Virus record (IMG/VR): IMGVR_UViG_3300027736_000027
Span: 46,951 to 110,950 of that record
DNA: 64,000 nucleotides
Strand: one strand, 5' to 3'
From: a virus
A program made the position numbers and the translations under genes. Under the pieces are notes generated by a model. That model worked only from the letters and a program-made list of their open reading frames with translations. It ran no database searches and was not told where the DNA came from. This document shows, one piece after another, positions 33,710-41,439 of the stretch. Position 1 is the first letter of the stretch; each line of letters opens with the position of its first letter.

Positions 33710-34450
33710 TTACTTAAAAAATTGATGATTTGGGTTTGACTCTTTCCATTTATCGTAGCGGTCAGCTATTTGAATTAAAATTTTATTTCTTACAATATCT
33801 TCGTCGTTAAATTTATGAACGTCTAATCCGTTAATTCCAGATAGCACATTTATAAAATCCGGTAAAGCTACTTTACTCTTTGCAATATCATATTGGCTTA
33901 CATCTCCGCAAATCAATACTTTAGAATCTTTTCCCATTCTGGTTACAAATAACATTAATTGTTTAAAATCTGCATTTTGAGCTTCATCTAATATCATTAA
34001 GCAATTATCAAAGGTTGCGCCTCTCATATAGGCAAGTGGCCTAAATTCAATAACTCCAATTGACTCTAACCAACTAACTAAATTTGGGTCATGTATTAAT
34101 TTTACTAAATTTGATCGATAACTTTCCATAAATGGATCAATTTTATCCTTTATTTCTCCAGGTAAAAATCCAAGCTTTTCACCAGATTCTTGGATAGGCT
34201 TAGATAAAATGATCTTTTTTATTTTGCCATCTAAATATAATTGAAGAGCCGCTAGACATGCAGTAAACGTTTTAGACGTTCCAGCTGGTCCATAACAAAA
34301 GGTTATTTCATTTGCTATAATTTTATTAAAATATATTTGTTGAGACTGCTTTAGTGTAATATTTCTTAAATCCTTTTTTGAAATTTCATATGTCTCACGT
34401 TTAGGTTTATTTGACCTGGCCGGTTTTTTAGAATCCTTACGATTTTCCAT
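33710..34450 (-). CDS. phoH: PhoH-like ATPase
   Basis: 246 aa. Walker A GPAGTSKT at 54-61, ILSKPIQESGEKLGFLPGEI (PhoH signature), LAYMRGATF, Walker B MILDEAQNA and CGDVSQYD are all present. PhoH proteins are P-loop ATPases related to the N-terminal part of superfamily 1 helicases and are very common in phages; the exact role (RNA handling, nutrient stress) is not settled. The first 25 residues are basic and Pro/Lys-rich. It overlaps the upstream gene by 14 bp. Confidence 0.92.
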   Translation of the reverse strand: MENRKDSKKPARSNKPKRETYEISKKDLRNITLKQSQQIYFNKIIANEITFCYGPAGTSKTFTACLAALQLYLDGKIKKIILSKPIQESGEKLGFLPGEIKDKIDPFMESYRSNLVKLIHDPNLVSWLESIGVIEFRPLAYMRGATFDNCLMILDEAQNADFKQLMLFVTRMGKDSKVLICGDVSQYDIAKSKVALPDFINVLSGINGLDVHKFNDEDIVRNKILIQIADRYDKWKESNPNHQFFK

Positions 34451-34742
34451 TTTTTCTAGTTTTTTTAATTGGTAATTTAATTAATTGATTAAGATTTTTA
34501 CATCGCTGGCATGATTCATAATCTTCAATGCTTTCAAAAAAGGTTAAGGCTCTAGTTAAACAACCCGGCCATTCATCGCGGGTTGCGATTACATCAACCA
34601 CTTCTTCCATTAATTTAATATTCTTAATAAAAATATTTGGAGACTTTTTTAAATGAGAGCGCTCAATTGCATTAATAATTTTAGTAAAAATTATCTGCTT
34701 ATCGTTTAAAAAATCCGGTTTTTCTAAATCTGTAAATTTCAT
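34437..34742 (-). CDS. Hypothetical protein
   Basis: 101 aa, helical, with a WPGCLTRALTFFES segment and CQRCKNLNQL that could bind metal only as a partial pair; Lys-rich C terminus. Its ATG overlaps the terminase stop by one base and its end overlaps phoH, so it is tightly coupled. No family recognised. Confidence 0.6.
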   Translation of the reverse strand: MKFTDLEKPDFLNDKQIIFTKIINAIERSHLKKSPNIFIKNIKLMEEVVDVIATRDEWPGCLTRALTFFESIEDYESCQRCKNLNQLIKLPIKKTRKNGKS

Positions 34743-36691
34743 TAGTCAGTGTTTCCATAAAATTTTTGTAGAGTCAATTTATGATTATCAATATAATTTT
34801 CATCTAGTCTGCGGCTAGCCTTGCCTGTTTTAGCCGAGCCAGATCCATTCATAGAATTTATCATTTCAAAATCATAATTTGACTCTTTTGATAAATATAC
34901 TTCATTTAAAAAATTTAAGTAGATTTCTGCCATATATTCCGGTGGCTGTTTATCAAGTTCATCATTTGCTAATTCAAAAAAATTAGGTGATTCAAAAAAT
35001 GCAGCTGAATTAACACACGTCATTGCTAAATCATCATTACCACTTTGGCTACGGTATGTACCATTAGAGGTTCTGCCAAACGCTCCAAGCTCATGAACTG
35101 TCTTAAATTCATTTGGTAATATTTTATTAACGGCAGTTAAGTATTTAAAGCGTTCACAAAATTTAATTTTATTAGTGGTAGTTAATTTAAGCCCAGGCTT
35201 AAGGTGCTGTGCAGATTCGGTATGCTTTGAAAAAACAAGGAGTCCACTCCAATAGGCTTCATGTTTCATAATTTTATCCATTACATATTCGCCTTTATGA
35301 TTTAATTCAACCAGTAATCTTACCTTATCTGTATTAAATACAGTATATAATAAGTATTCTAATGAATTACAATATTGATTAATATCTTTGGTATTTGTCC
35401 TAAATGTTGCAACTTGAACTAGTGAAAAAATATCGGTTTCATTTTTAATGAAATCCTTTACTGGAGTCAGCATTTTTAGCGGCAGTGCAATAAACTTAAA
35501 AATATTAATTACTGAATAGTCACGATTTAAACCGTCAGCCGTATCAATTGAAAATATATAGTAGTTTTTATCATTTTTAATATCATCTAGGGTTAACTTG
35601 TTAAAGTTTGGGTGAACTGTCAGGCCATGTAATAGATCTAATGTAGTCGGGGTTTGCGCCCACTCTGGGATGACGTATTGAGTTCTAAGGGCAAATATTT
35701 TTTTAAGATCTTTAGACTGTAGTAATAATTTATCGGATGAAAAGAATTGTAGCCCATATTCCTGGTTAAAGTCTTCTTCTGACCCTAAATTCGCAATTGT
35801 GCTGCGTTTCCATTCTTCATCTCTTCCTGGAACCTGCCACCAATCTACTCGTAATGGAACATATTCATTATTATGATTCATTGCATCCATGTAAATTTCA
35901 TAGAAGCGATTCATGCCATTTGGAGTTGAAGTTATTATGATTTTTGAGTTCTTTGATGCTGAAATAGTTGGATAAATTGCTCGATAGAAAAAGTCCAAAT
36001 ATGAGGCATTAATATGCGCAAATTCGTCAATATAGAGTACATGGATTGTAAAACCAATACCAGTATTTTTAGTGGTAGTCCGGCCAATTAGTCTGCACCC
36101 ATTATCGTATTTCATTGACATTACATTATTTGAAACACAGCCAGGTTTTAGAAAGAACGGTAAATTTTCAAGTACTGATTTAATTTTATCTAAAACCTCT
36201 TTAGTGGTTGATGCAATATTGGCTACAGCCAATACATTTTTATCAGTATGAAATACCAGGTACCATGCAATAAATAGGCCAGACATTACCGTTTTTCCAA
36301 TTTGTCTAGACGCCATTAAGCAGTTAAATCTGTTATCTTTAAATGATTTAATTATTTCTTCCTGATAATCTCTTAGCCTAATTTGGTCAATGCCCTGTTC
36401 CTGCATTACTTGAGCATGTCTACTTGCAAAATAAACAGGATCAGCTTTACACTTTCTGATTTCGTCAAGCTCTTCTGGAGTATATTCAAATACTAGATTT
36501 GCTTTTTTCCAGGCTGGATCGTTATCTTTAAATGGAGAATTTTTAATTGTTTTAATATCAATTACTCCATTTTCAAAATCTTCTAATAGTTGATTAATCT
36601 TTTCGGATGTCCAAATTGCATTATTCTCAGGATCTAAATTTGAAAGTTTTAATTTAGAGGTTCCTCCACTATTTGTTATAAAATCTTTCAT
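34742..36691 (-). CDS. terL: Terminase large subunit, T4 gp17-like
   Basis: 649 aa. ATPase half: adenine-binding LRDYQEEII, Walker A SRQIGKT (128-134), Walker B HVLYIDEFAH (Asp222, Glu223), coupling motif IITSTPNG. Nuclease half (RNase H fold): FSIDTADGLNRDYSV with the first Asp, VRLLVELNHKGE with a Glu and SGNDDLAMTC with the last Asp. This motor packages DNA into the prohead and cuts it. Its start overlaps the stop of the upstream gene (ATGA), as in gp16-gp17 of T4-like phages. Confidence 0.95.
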   Translation of the reverse strand: MKDFITNSGGTSKLKLSNLDPENNAIWTSEKINQLLEDFENGVIDIKTIKNSPFKDNDPAWKKANLVFEYTPEELDEIRKCKADPVYFASRHAQVMQEQGIDQIRLRDYQEEIIKSFKDNRFNCLMASRQIGKTVMSGLFIAWYLVFHTDKNVLAVANIASTTKEVLDKIKSVLENLPFFLKPGCVSNNVMSMKYDNGCRLIGRTTTKNTGIGFTIHVLYIDEFAHINASYLDFFYRAIYPTISASKNSKIIITSTPNGMNRFYEIYMDAMNHNNEYVPLRVDWWQVPGRDEEWKRSTIANLGSEEDFNQEYGLQFFSSDKLLLQSKDLKKIFALRTQYVIPEWAQTPTTLDLLHGLTVHPNFNKLTLDDIKNDKNYYIFSIDTADGLNRDYSVINIFKFIALPLKMLTPVKDFIKNETDIFSLVQVATFRTNTKDINQYCNSLEYLLYTVFNTDKVRLLVELNHKGEYVMDKIMKHEAYWSGLLVFSKHTESAQHLKPGLKLTTTNKIKFCERFKYLTAVNKILPNEFKTVHELGAFGRTSNGTYRSQSGNDDLAMTCVNSAAFFESPNFFELANDELDKQPPEYMAEIYLNFLNEVYLSKESNYDFEMINSMNGSGSAKTGKASRRLDENYIDNHKLTLQKFYGNTD

Positions 36692-37425
36692 ATTAACGAG
36701 TTAACATCATCTGAAAAATCATCAATCGAAGTTTCTGGCTTTATTACTTGAGTTAATCCACGTTCTTGCATAACTTCAGTTTTTCGATCAGGATGAGTTA
36801 GGTGGCGAGTATCTGATGGTTTATCAATTTCCTCAACTGTTATCTCTTTTATTAAATTTTTAGTACCTGCGGTTATATAATATTCATTACTAGACTCAAT
36901 TAATGGAGTTACTGACTTGGAGGATCCGCTGCCTCGTTGTTCAATATCTTGATGTACTTTTTTATAGGTATCCTCTAGAAATAACATGTAATTGGCTTGG
37001 GTTTTTACAACCATTGTTAATTTATCTTGTAACTGCCCAAATACTTCAAAAAGTCGTGGATGAGTATTGCCTTGATTAATTTCTTCTGTTATTTTTTCAA
37101 TTGCCATTCGAATTGTTTTTAACTGAAAAAAGATATTTTGAATATTTGAATTATCTAAAATTTGTTTCTGTTTTAAATATTCATGTTTTTCAAGTACTCC
37201 TAATTCTACATAAAATTTAAGCATTGAATTTGTAATATCCTTTGCCTGTTTCTCAAAGTTAGAATTCATCTCTTCAAAATCAAGAGGCGGAGCCATTGCA
37301 ATTTCGCCTAGTTGAGAATCCGCAATATCATCTACTGGATTTGGTCCGCCTTGGTATGTTGATAATAGGTCTTCAAGTTCACCACGAATTTGTGCCTTTT
37401 TTTCTTTGTTAAATACTTGAGCCAT
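36688..37425 (-). CDS. Putative terminase small subunit
   Basis: 245 aa, helical with a central coiled coil (EKHEYLKQKQILDNSNI, LKTIRMAIEKITEEINQ, then HPRLFEVFGQLQDKL). The central core, a long helical hairpin with HPR.FEV, resembles T4 gp16-type small terminases, which form a ring and regulate gp17. ATGA overlap with terL supports this. The N and C termini look disordered. Identified by position and pattern, not by a strict motif. Confidence 0.65.
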   Translation of the reverse strand: MAQVFNKEKKAQIRGELEDLLSTYQGGPNPVDDIADSQLGEIAMAPPLDFEEMNSNFEKQAKDITNSMLKFYVELGVLEKHEYLKQKQILDNSNIQNIFFQLKTIRMAIEKITEEINQGNTHPRLFEVFGQLQDKLTMVVKTQANYMLFLEDTYKKVHQDIEQRGSGSSKSVTPLIESSNEYYITAGTKNLIKEITVEEIDKPSDTRHLTHPDRKTEVMQERGLTQVIKPETSIDDFSDDVNSLI

Positions 37426-37432
37426 GAATTAT

Positions 37433-37678
37433 TTAATTTAGTCGGTTTTCGTTTTTATCTAGTGCCGGATTGGCAAAAATTTTTATTTGCTTTACTGACT
37501 CTATATGCTCATAGATAAATGATTCCATATAGGTAAGAAATCCATCTAATATTGGATTAATTCCAAACATTTGATTAGATAGAGTCTTTTTTAAAACTTG
37601 ACCCTTATATCTAAATCCTAAATTTAGTCGACGGTCTTTTCTATTGTATATACCCCAATAAATTGAATTTCTTATCAT
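37433..37678 (-). CDS. Hypothetical protein
   Basis: 81 aa, basic N terminus (SIYWGIYNRKDRRLNLGFRY) followed by a helical part with aromatic residues. ATGA overlap with the gp6-like gene places it in the baseplate operon. No family recognised. Confidence 0.6.
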   Translation of the reverse strand: MIRNSIYWGIYNRKDRRLNLGFRYKGQVLKKTLSNQMFGINPILDGFLTYMESFIYEHIESVKQIKIFANPALDKNENRLN

Positions 37679-39405
37679 AATAATTTTATTTTGTTACGTC
37701 TTGATTTAACTGCTTTTATTTCAATATTAATTGGGCTAAGTTGAGTAGTTGAGATAACTTCACTATACAAATTTTGGGCACGATCTCTCCAGCCTCCTCT
37801 AATAACTGGAAATTCATTAGACTTAATAATAATATCGTTAAATTCATCTAATCCAATTAATTCTTCAGGTTTAGCTATACTCAAAGCTGGCCTAACTGAG
37901 CTAGCAATTGCAGCCTTTTCATTTTCTTCAGATAATATAGTGATACTTACTGAGTCTACTCCATTTATCTCTTCTATAATTTTAATTAAATCACTTTTTG
38001 GAACTCGATCGTGCCTACTTAATTTAATAAAATATTGACCGATTGCATTGGTTATATCAGCTTTAATTATATCATTTGAAACATCTTCAAATCCAATAAC
38101 ACTTATATTTAAAACATATTTAGTTATGATAGGATCAATAATTATAATATCAGTGGAAATCATTTTAGTACCAGATCGCTCTATGAAATTTAAAAGTTGA
38201 TTTTTTTGATATTGTGTTAATCTAAACTTATCTGTATTCATTTTAAAATAGTCACTACCGTTTGTAAATAATTGTGAAATATCTGGTATTAAAAATAAAT
38301 TAATCATACGGGCAAGAGCAGAACCGGTTGCTCCAGCCAAAGGCGGCGGAGCTAAAAATACCCGAACCGTTGAAAACATTTGTAATTTATGTAATAAGAC
38401 TTCATAATTATCTACATTAATTAGTGCAAAATTCTTAGATGCCTTTGGAGCAATTAATTTGGTTAATTCAAGCTCTTCTGGGTCAACACCAAAGCTTGGA
38501 GGACTTATTACTGTAATTTCCAATACCGAATTTAAGTCAATTTCATCGCCTACTATTGAAAAACCAGTCTCATCAAACGTAAAGTTAATTTGTCTAACAT
38601 CATCTACCTTAATATTGCCACCAGCTCCTTCTGAACTAAGATATTCAACAACAATAGTAGAGCCAAGAGTTGGTATTTTACCAAATGATCCATTTCCAAA
38701 ATATAGATCTAATCCATTTGTTATTCCAGTTTTAATAATAAAACCTTTATCTCCTCTTGGTATATCTAATAGGGACTCATATTTAGTCCACATTTCTCCA
38801 TTTACATAAACATTTACTTTAAAATGATCAACATAATAATTATTTTGTAAACCCATTTGGTAACTCTCAAATGCAATACCCTTTGCGGTAAAGGTTTGAG
38901 ACTGAACATCCCCTTGCCTAATACTTACCACAGTTAAAGCGGTTGAATTAGTTAAATCAAGTCGAAGTTCATCTTGTGATAATTCAAGTACATATTGAAG
39001 TCCATTATTTGTACACTTAAGCTTAAGTAAATCATTTAATATTATAATATTATTTTCAAAGGTTATACCGGTCTTTGGCTTAATTCTAATTTGGGCAGTT
39101 GCCCCAATTGCTCGGCTTGGATTATGTCCAGCTAAACTAGCTAATGAGTATATTGAAGATGCCCTAGAGGCTTCATAAATATTAAGTTCAGTAATTGAAT
39201 CTTCAATATAATAAAAAATTAATTGACTTAAGTTTTCAAAAACAATTAATAATTGACCAAATGGAGAAGCTGCGGTAAATATTGTTTTAGTTTGTTTAAA
39301 GGTTTCCTGTAAAAAACCAATAGTTTCACCTAAGATATCACCGATTCTTATTTTAAGGCTTGTAAATAGCCTAAGCGAATTATTTTGAGTTGATAAATTA
39401 GCCAT
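37675..39405 (-). CDS. Baseplate wedge protein, T4 gp6 / baseplate J-like
   Basis: 576 aa. Characteristic segments include IYEASRASSIYSLASLAGHN near the N terminus (the gp6 helical region), the beta-rich core YFGNGSFGKIPTLGSTIVVE followed by YLSSEGAGGN, and the C-terminal subdomain with VPKSDLIKIIEEINGVDSVS, the usual end of gp6/gpJ proteins. It forms the wedge ring of contractile-tail baseplates. A late motif lies 20 bp upstream of the ATG. Confidence 0.88.
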   Translation of the reverse strand: MANLSTQNNSLRLFTSLKIRIGDILGETIGFLQETFKQTKTIFTAASPFGQLLIVFENLSQLIFYYIEDSITELNIYEASRASSIYSLASLAGHNPSRAIGATAQIRIKPKTGITFENNIIILNDLLKLKCTNNGLQYVLELSQDELRLDLTNSTALTVVSIRQGDVQSQTFTAKGIAFESYQMGLQNNYYVDHFKVNVYVNGEMWTKYESLLDIPRGDKGFIIKTGITNGLDLYFGNGSFGKIPTLGSTIVVEYLSSEGAGGNIKVDDVRQINFTFDETGFSIVGDEIDLNSVLEITVISPPSFGVDPEELELTKLIAPKASKNFALINVDNYEVLLHKLQMFSTVRVFLAPPPLAGATGSALARMINLFLIPDISQLFTNGSDYFKMNTDKFRLTQYQKNQLLNFIERSGTKMISTDIIIIDPIITKYVLNISVIGFEDVSNDIIKADITNAIGQYFIKLSRHDRVPKSDLIKIIEEINGVDSVSITILSEENEKAAIASSVRPALSIAKPEELIGLDEFNDIIIKSNEFPVIRGGWRDRAQNLYSEVISTTQLSPINIEIKAVKSRRNKIKLL

Positions 39406-39425
39406 TATCTTGAGACTTCTTTTTA

Positions 39426-39434
39426 GTTATTTAT
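39426..39434 (-). promoter_or_regulatory. Late promoter-like motif ATAAATAAC
   Basis: Minus-strand GGATTATAAATAACT, 20 bp upstream of the gp6-like ATG. Confidence 0.65.
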
Positions 39435-39480
39435 AATCCCAATATTTATTACCTAATTTTTGATACCAGATAAATAATTA

Positions 39481-39501
39481 TAGTATATTATTATTATACT
39501 A
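39481..39501. promoter_or_regulatory. Palindromic, possibly bidirectional promoter box at the tmRNA
   Basis: 21 bp with 7-bp inverted arms TAGTATA/TATACTA. The minus strand reads a perfect TAGTATAAT at 39493-39501 toward the gp6 gene; the plus strand reads TAGTATATT at 39481-39489, 15 bp before the tmRNA 5' end. Confidence 0.5.
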
Positions 39502-39504
39502 ATT

Positions 39505-39886
39505 GGGGGCGACCGGATTTGACGTTAGTTATCCAATTGAGTCTGCATGTCGAGGATGATACTTAAAGCTCGTAAACCTGGTATTACTGTAAGTTAATTG
39601 ACAACAATATAACTTTCTGGAGCCTTGTTAACCAAGTTAACACTCCAGCTACTGAAGAGCTTTTATTAGCTGCATAAGTGGTAAGCGGCAACTGCTTAAG
39701 TAACCCAAAGTTGCAAACCGATATGATCAATATCGTTAAAAGTGATATAGAAGATAAGTTCTCAGTAAACCGACCTATTCAATAAGGGAACTGTGAAGTT
39801 TGTTAGTTTAGCAAAATTAACTAAGCATGTAAACGAAGGCCTAATTTGAGGCTATACGGACGAGGTTTCGAATACCTCCGCCTCCA
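39505..39886 (+). ncRNA. ssrA: tmRNA (ssrA), phage-encoded
   Basis: 382 nt. The 5' end GGGGGCG pairs over 7 bp with CGCCTCC at 39879-39885 (one G-U), leaving discriminator A at 39886. CCA is not encoded (next bases CTG), so a host enzyme must add it. A perfect 5-bp T stem, GAGGT/ACCTC, closes the canonical loop TTCGAAT. The 5' side has the tmRNA-type GACCGGATTTGACG. The interior carries an open mRNA-like stretch that ends in TAA. Function: rescue of stalled ribosomes by adding a degradation tag. The A acceptor with the G-U pair at position 3 is compatible with alanylation by AlaRS. The 562-bp gap between flanking genes is filled by this RNA and its promoter. Confidence 0.93.
39648..39677 (+). 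other. tmRNA tag reading frame
   Basis: GCT ACT GAA GAG CTT TTA TTA GCT GCA TAA encodes ATEELLLAA and stop. The LAA end is the usual ClpXP-type degron. The frame is open upstream (VNTPATEELLLAA is also possible), so the resume codon is uncertain. Confidence 0.75.
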
Positions 39887-39900
39887 CTGTGACTGTTTTT

Positions 39901-39927
39901 GCAAACAAGTTTTTATGGCTTGTTTGC
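39901..39927 (+). terminator. Hairpin after the tmRNA
   Basis: Perfect 9-bp arms GCAAACAAG/CTTGTTTGC with a 9-nt loop, 14 bp after the mature tmRNA 3' end. There is no T-run after the hairpin on the plus strand, so it may protect or process the 3' end rather than terminate on its own. Confidence 0.5.
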
Positions 39928-39955
39928 AATAAATAGTTAGATAGAAAAACTTAAT

Positions 39956-39964
39956 ATAAATAAC
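39956..39964 (+). promoter_or_regulatory. Late promoter-like motif ATAAATAAC next to a start codon
   Basis: Plus-strand AATATAAATAAC ends 3 bp before the ATG at 39968, the same odd placement as at 14929. Confidence 0.4.
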
Positions 39965-39967
39965 TAT

Positions 39968-40321
39968 ATGACAGGACTAGTAAATGGAACCAAACTAATT
40001 TGGACCTTGGTAATTATAATTGTAATTTTAATTGTATCACTATGTATTTCAATTGACTCAGACCAGTCAGACAAGTATAGTAAAGAAAAGTCACAAATTG
40101 ATAGTTTATCAACAATTATCTCTAAATTAGAAAAAGATCAACTTAAATACGATAGCCTAATTATAGGGTATCAACATAACTTAGTTGTTGCAGATCAACA
40201 AATTGACTCAACTAAAAATAAAATAAAAGAAATACAAAATTATTATGGTAAGAAAATTAAAGATATTAGTCGGGCTACTCCTGTTGAACTTGATGACTTT
40301 TTCACAAATCGCTACAAATAA
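39968..40321 (+). CDS. Inner-membrane spanin-like protein (i-spanin/Rz-like)
   Basis: 117 aa. One N-terminal TM helix (LIWTLVIIIVILIVSLCISI, about 10-29) preceded by a short N-in segment and followed by a long periplasmic coiled coil (SLSTIISKLEKDQLKY, NLVVADQQIDSTKNKI). This is the Rz i-spanin layout. The next gene starts 77 bp inside it in another frame, as is usual for nested spanin pairs. Late-type motif just upstream. Identification rests on topology and gene overlap. Confidence 0.6.
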   Translation: MTGLVNGTKLIWTLVIIIVILIVSLCISIDSDQSDKYSKEKSQIDSLSTIISKLEKDQLKYDSLIIGYQHNLVVADQQIDSTKNKIKEIQNYYGKKIKDISRATPVELDDFFTNRYK

Positions 40322-40658
40322 AAAAGTTCACTGCTTTCCAGATAGTATTGCAAAGCAGATTGCAATAGATTTAGTAAGAGGCGACTCTGCTAAAATAGAA
40401 TTAACTAAAACTATTATATTAGTAAATCAGTTAGAAGAAAAGAATTTAACTAATGAGAGACTTGTTAATACATATGTTTCTAAAGTAGCTAATTTTTCAT
40501 CACAAATTGATTTATATAGACAAAAAGAGGTTAAGTACACACAAATTGTTACAGGTTTAGAAAAGGATGTTAAGAAAGAACGCAGTAAGAATAAAATTAT
40601 AAAAATTGCAGCTGGTGTATTTGCAGTATTGGCAGTAATCGGATTTTCATCAAATTAA
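40245..40658 (+). CDS. Secreted/membrane coiled-coil protein, possible spanin partner
   Basis: 137 aa. An N-terminal signal-peptide-like helix (LKILVGLLLLNLMTFSQIA) is followed by a coiled-coil body (IVTGLEKDVKKERSKNK) and ends with a TM helix (IIKIAAGVFAVLAVIGF). The first part, CFPDSIAKQIAIDLVRGDSA, is a pattern I recall from short secreted proteins of Bacteroidetes phages. There is no lipobox, so it is not a typical Rz1. Overlaps the upstream i-spanin-like gene by 77 bp. Confidence 0.6.
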   Translation: MVRKLKILVGLLLLNLMTFSQIATNKKVHCFPDSIAKQIAIDLVRGDSAKIELTKTIILVNQLEEKNLTNERLVNTYVSKVANFSSQIDLYRQKEVKYTQIVTGLEKDVKKERSKNKIIKIAAGVFAVLAVIGFSSN

Positions 40659-40671
40659 ATAATTAATAAAT

Positions 40672-41439
40672 ATGAATACCCTAAATACCGATGATATATT
40701 TTTAAGAAATTTAACAATTTCTCTGCTTGACTTATTAAACAGTGAAATGCATCTTACTATTTCTAGAGCAGATCATAAAGAGACATTTTCAGTGCCATTT
40801 TTATATAATTTTGCAACAGATGAAGGTTTCTTAAAAGATTTTTATGTAGGTTTACCAGATAATTGTGAAATACCGGTAGCTGAAGGAGCTTACGATATTA
40901 TCCCTAGGGGAATTGTATCATTGACTTCATTTGAGGTGAGTTCGGCTGATATTACAAATAAATTTGTTAGAGGACAATTTTCAGCTACTGAAAAAGGAGC
41001 TAATGATGCCAATATTCTTACTGGTTATTCAGCTCAACTCTATACACTTCCGCTCTCTGTAAAATTTGATATTAAAATTATTTGTGATAATTTAAATAAA
41101 GCATTTAAAATTGCTGAACAGTTATTAGACATATATTATTCAAATAGAGTAATGTATTTTCAATATAATGGAGTTAGAATTCCTGCGCAATTTTCATTTC
41201 CATCTACTGAACTTGTTGATAAAAAATATTCAACATTTACAATGAACACCGATAATAAAATAACGGTTTCATTATCGATTGCAATTGAAACGTATTTCCC
41301 TAGTTTTGAAAAAACTTCTAAACGTAAAAGTTCTAATATTATGGACAAAATTAATATAACTAAAAGGGATTCAATTAATAATAATACACTAGCAAGTGTC
41401 TGGGTTGATCAAACAACCGGTCAAGATCCAAATATATGA
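40672..41439 (+). CDS. Tail sheath stabiliser-like protein (T4 gp15-like)
   Basis: 255 aa. The order VPFLYN, a Pro-Arg containing IIPRGIVSLTSFEVSS, a strand with a Gly/Tyr segment GYSAQLYTLPLSVKFDI and KAFKIAEQLLDIYY follows the pattern of T4-type gp15 tail completion proteins, which cap the tail sheath and tube. The C-terminal 60 residues are less conserved. The ATG is 13 bp after the previous gene and its end overlaps the next (ATGA). Recognition is by layout. Confidence 0.55.
   Translation: MNTLNTDDIFLRNLTISLLDLLNSEMHLTISRADHKETFSVPFLYNFATDEGFLKDFYVGLPDNCEIPVAEGAYDIIPRGIVSLTSFEVSSADITNKFVRGQFSATEKGANDANILTGYSAQLYTLPLSVKFDIKIICDNLNKAFKIAEQLLDIYYSNRVMYFQYNGVRIPAQFSFPSTELVDKKYSTFTMNTDNKITVSLSIAIETYFPSFEKTSKRKSSNIMDKINITKRDSINNNTLASVWVDQTTGQDPNI

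Noticed and set aside
39505-39886. The T arm and acceptor as an ordinary tRNA
   Set aside because: The distance between the paired ends is 382 nt, no anticodon arm is in place, and an internal tag frame is present, so it is a tmRNA.
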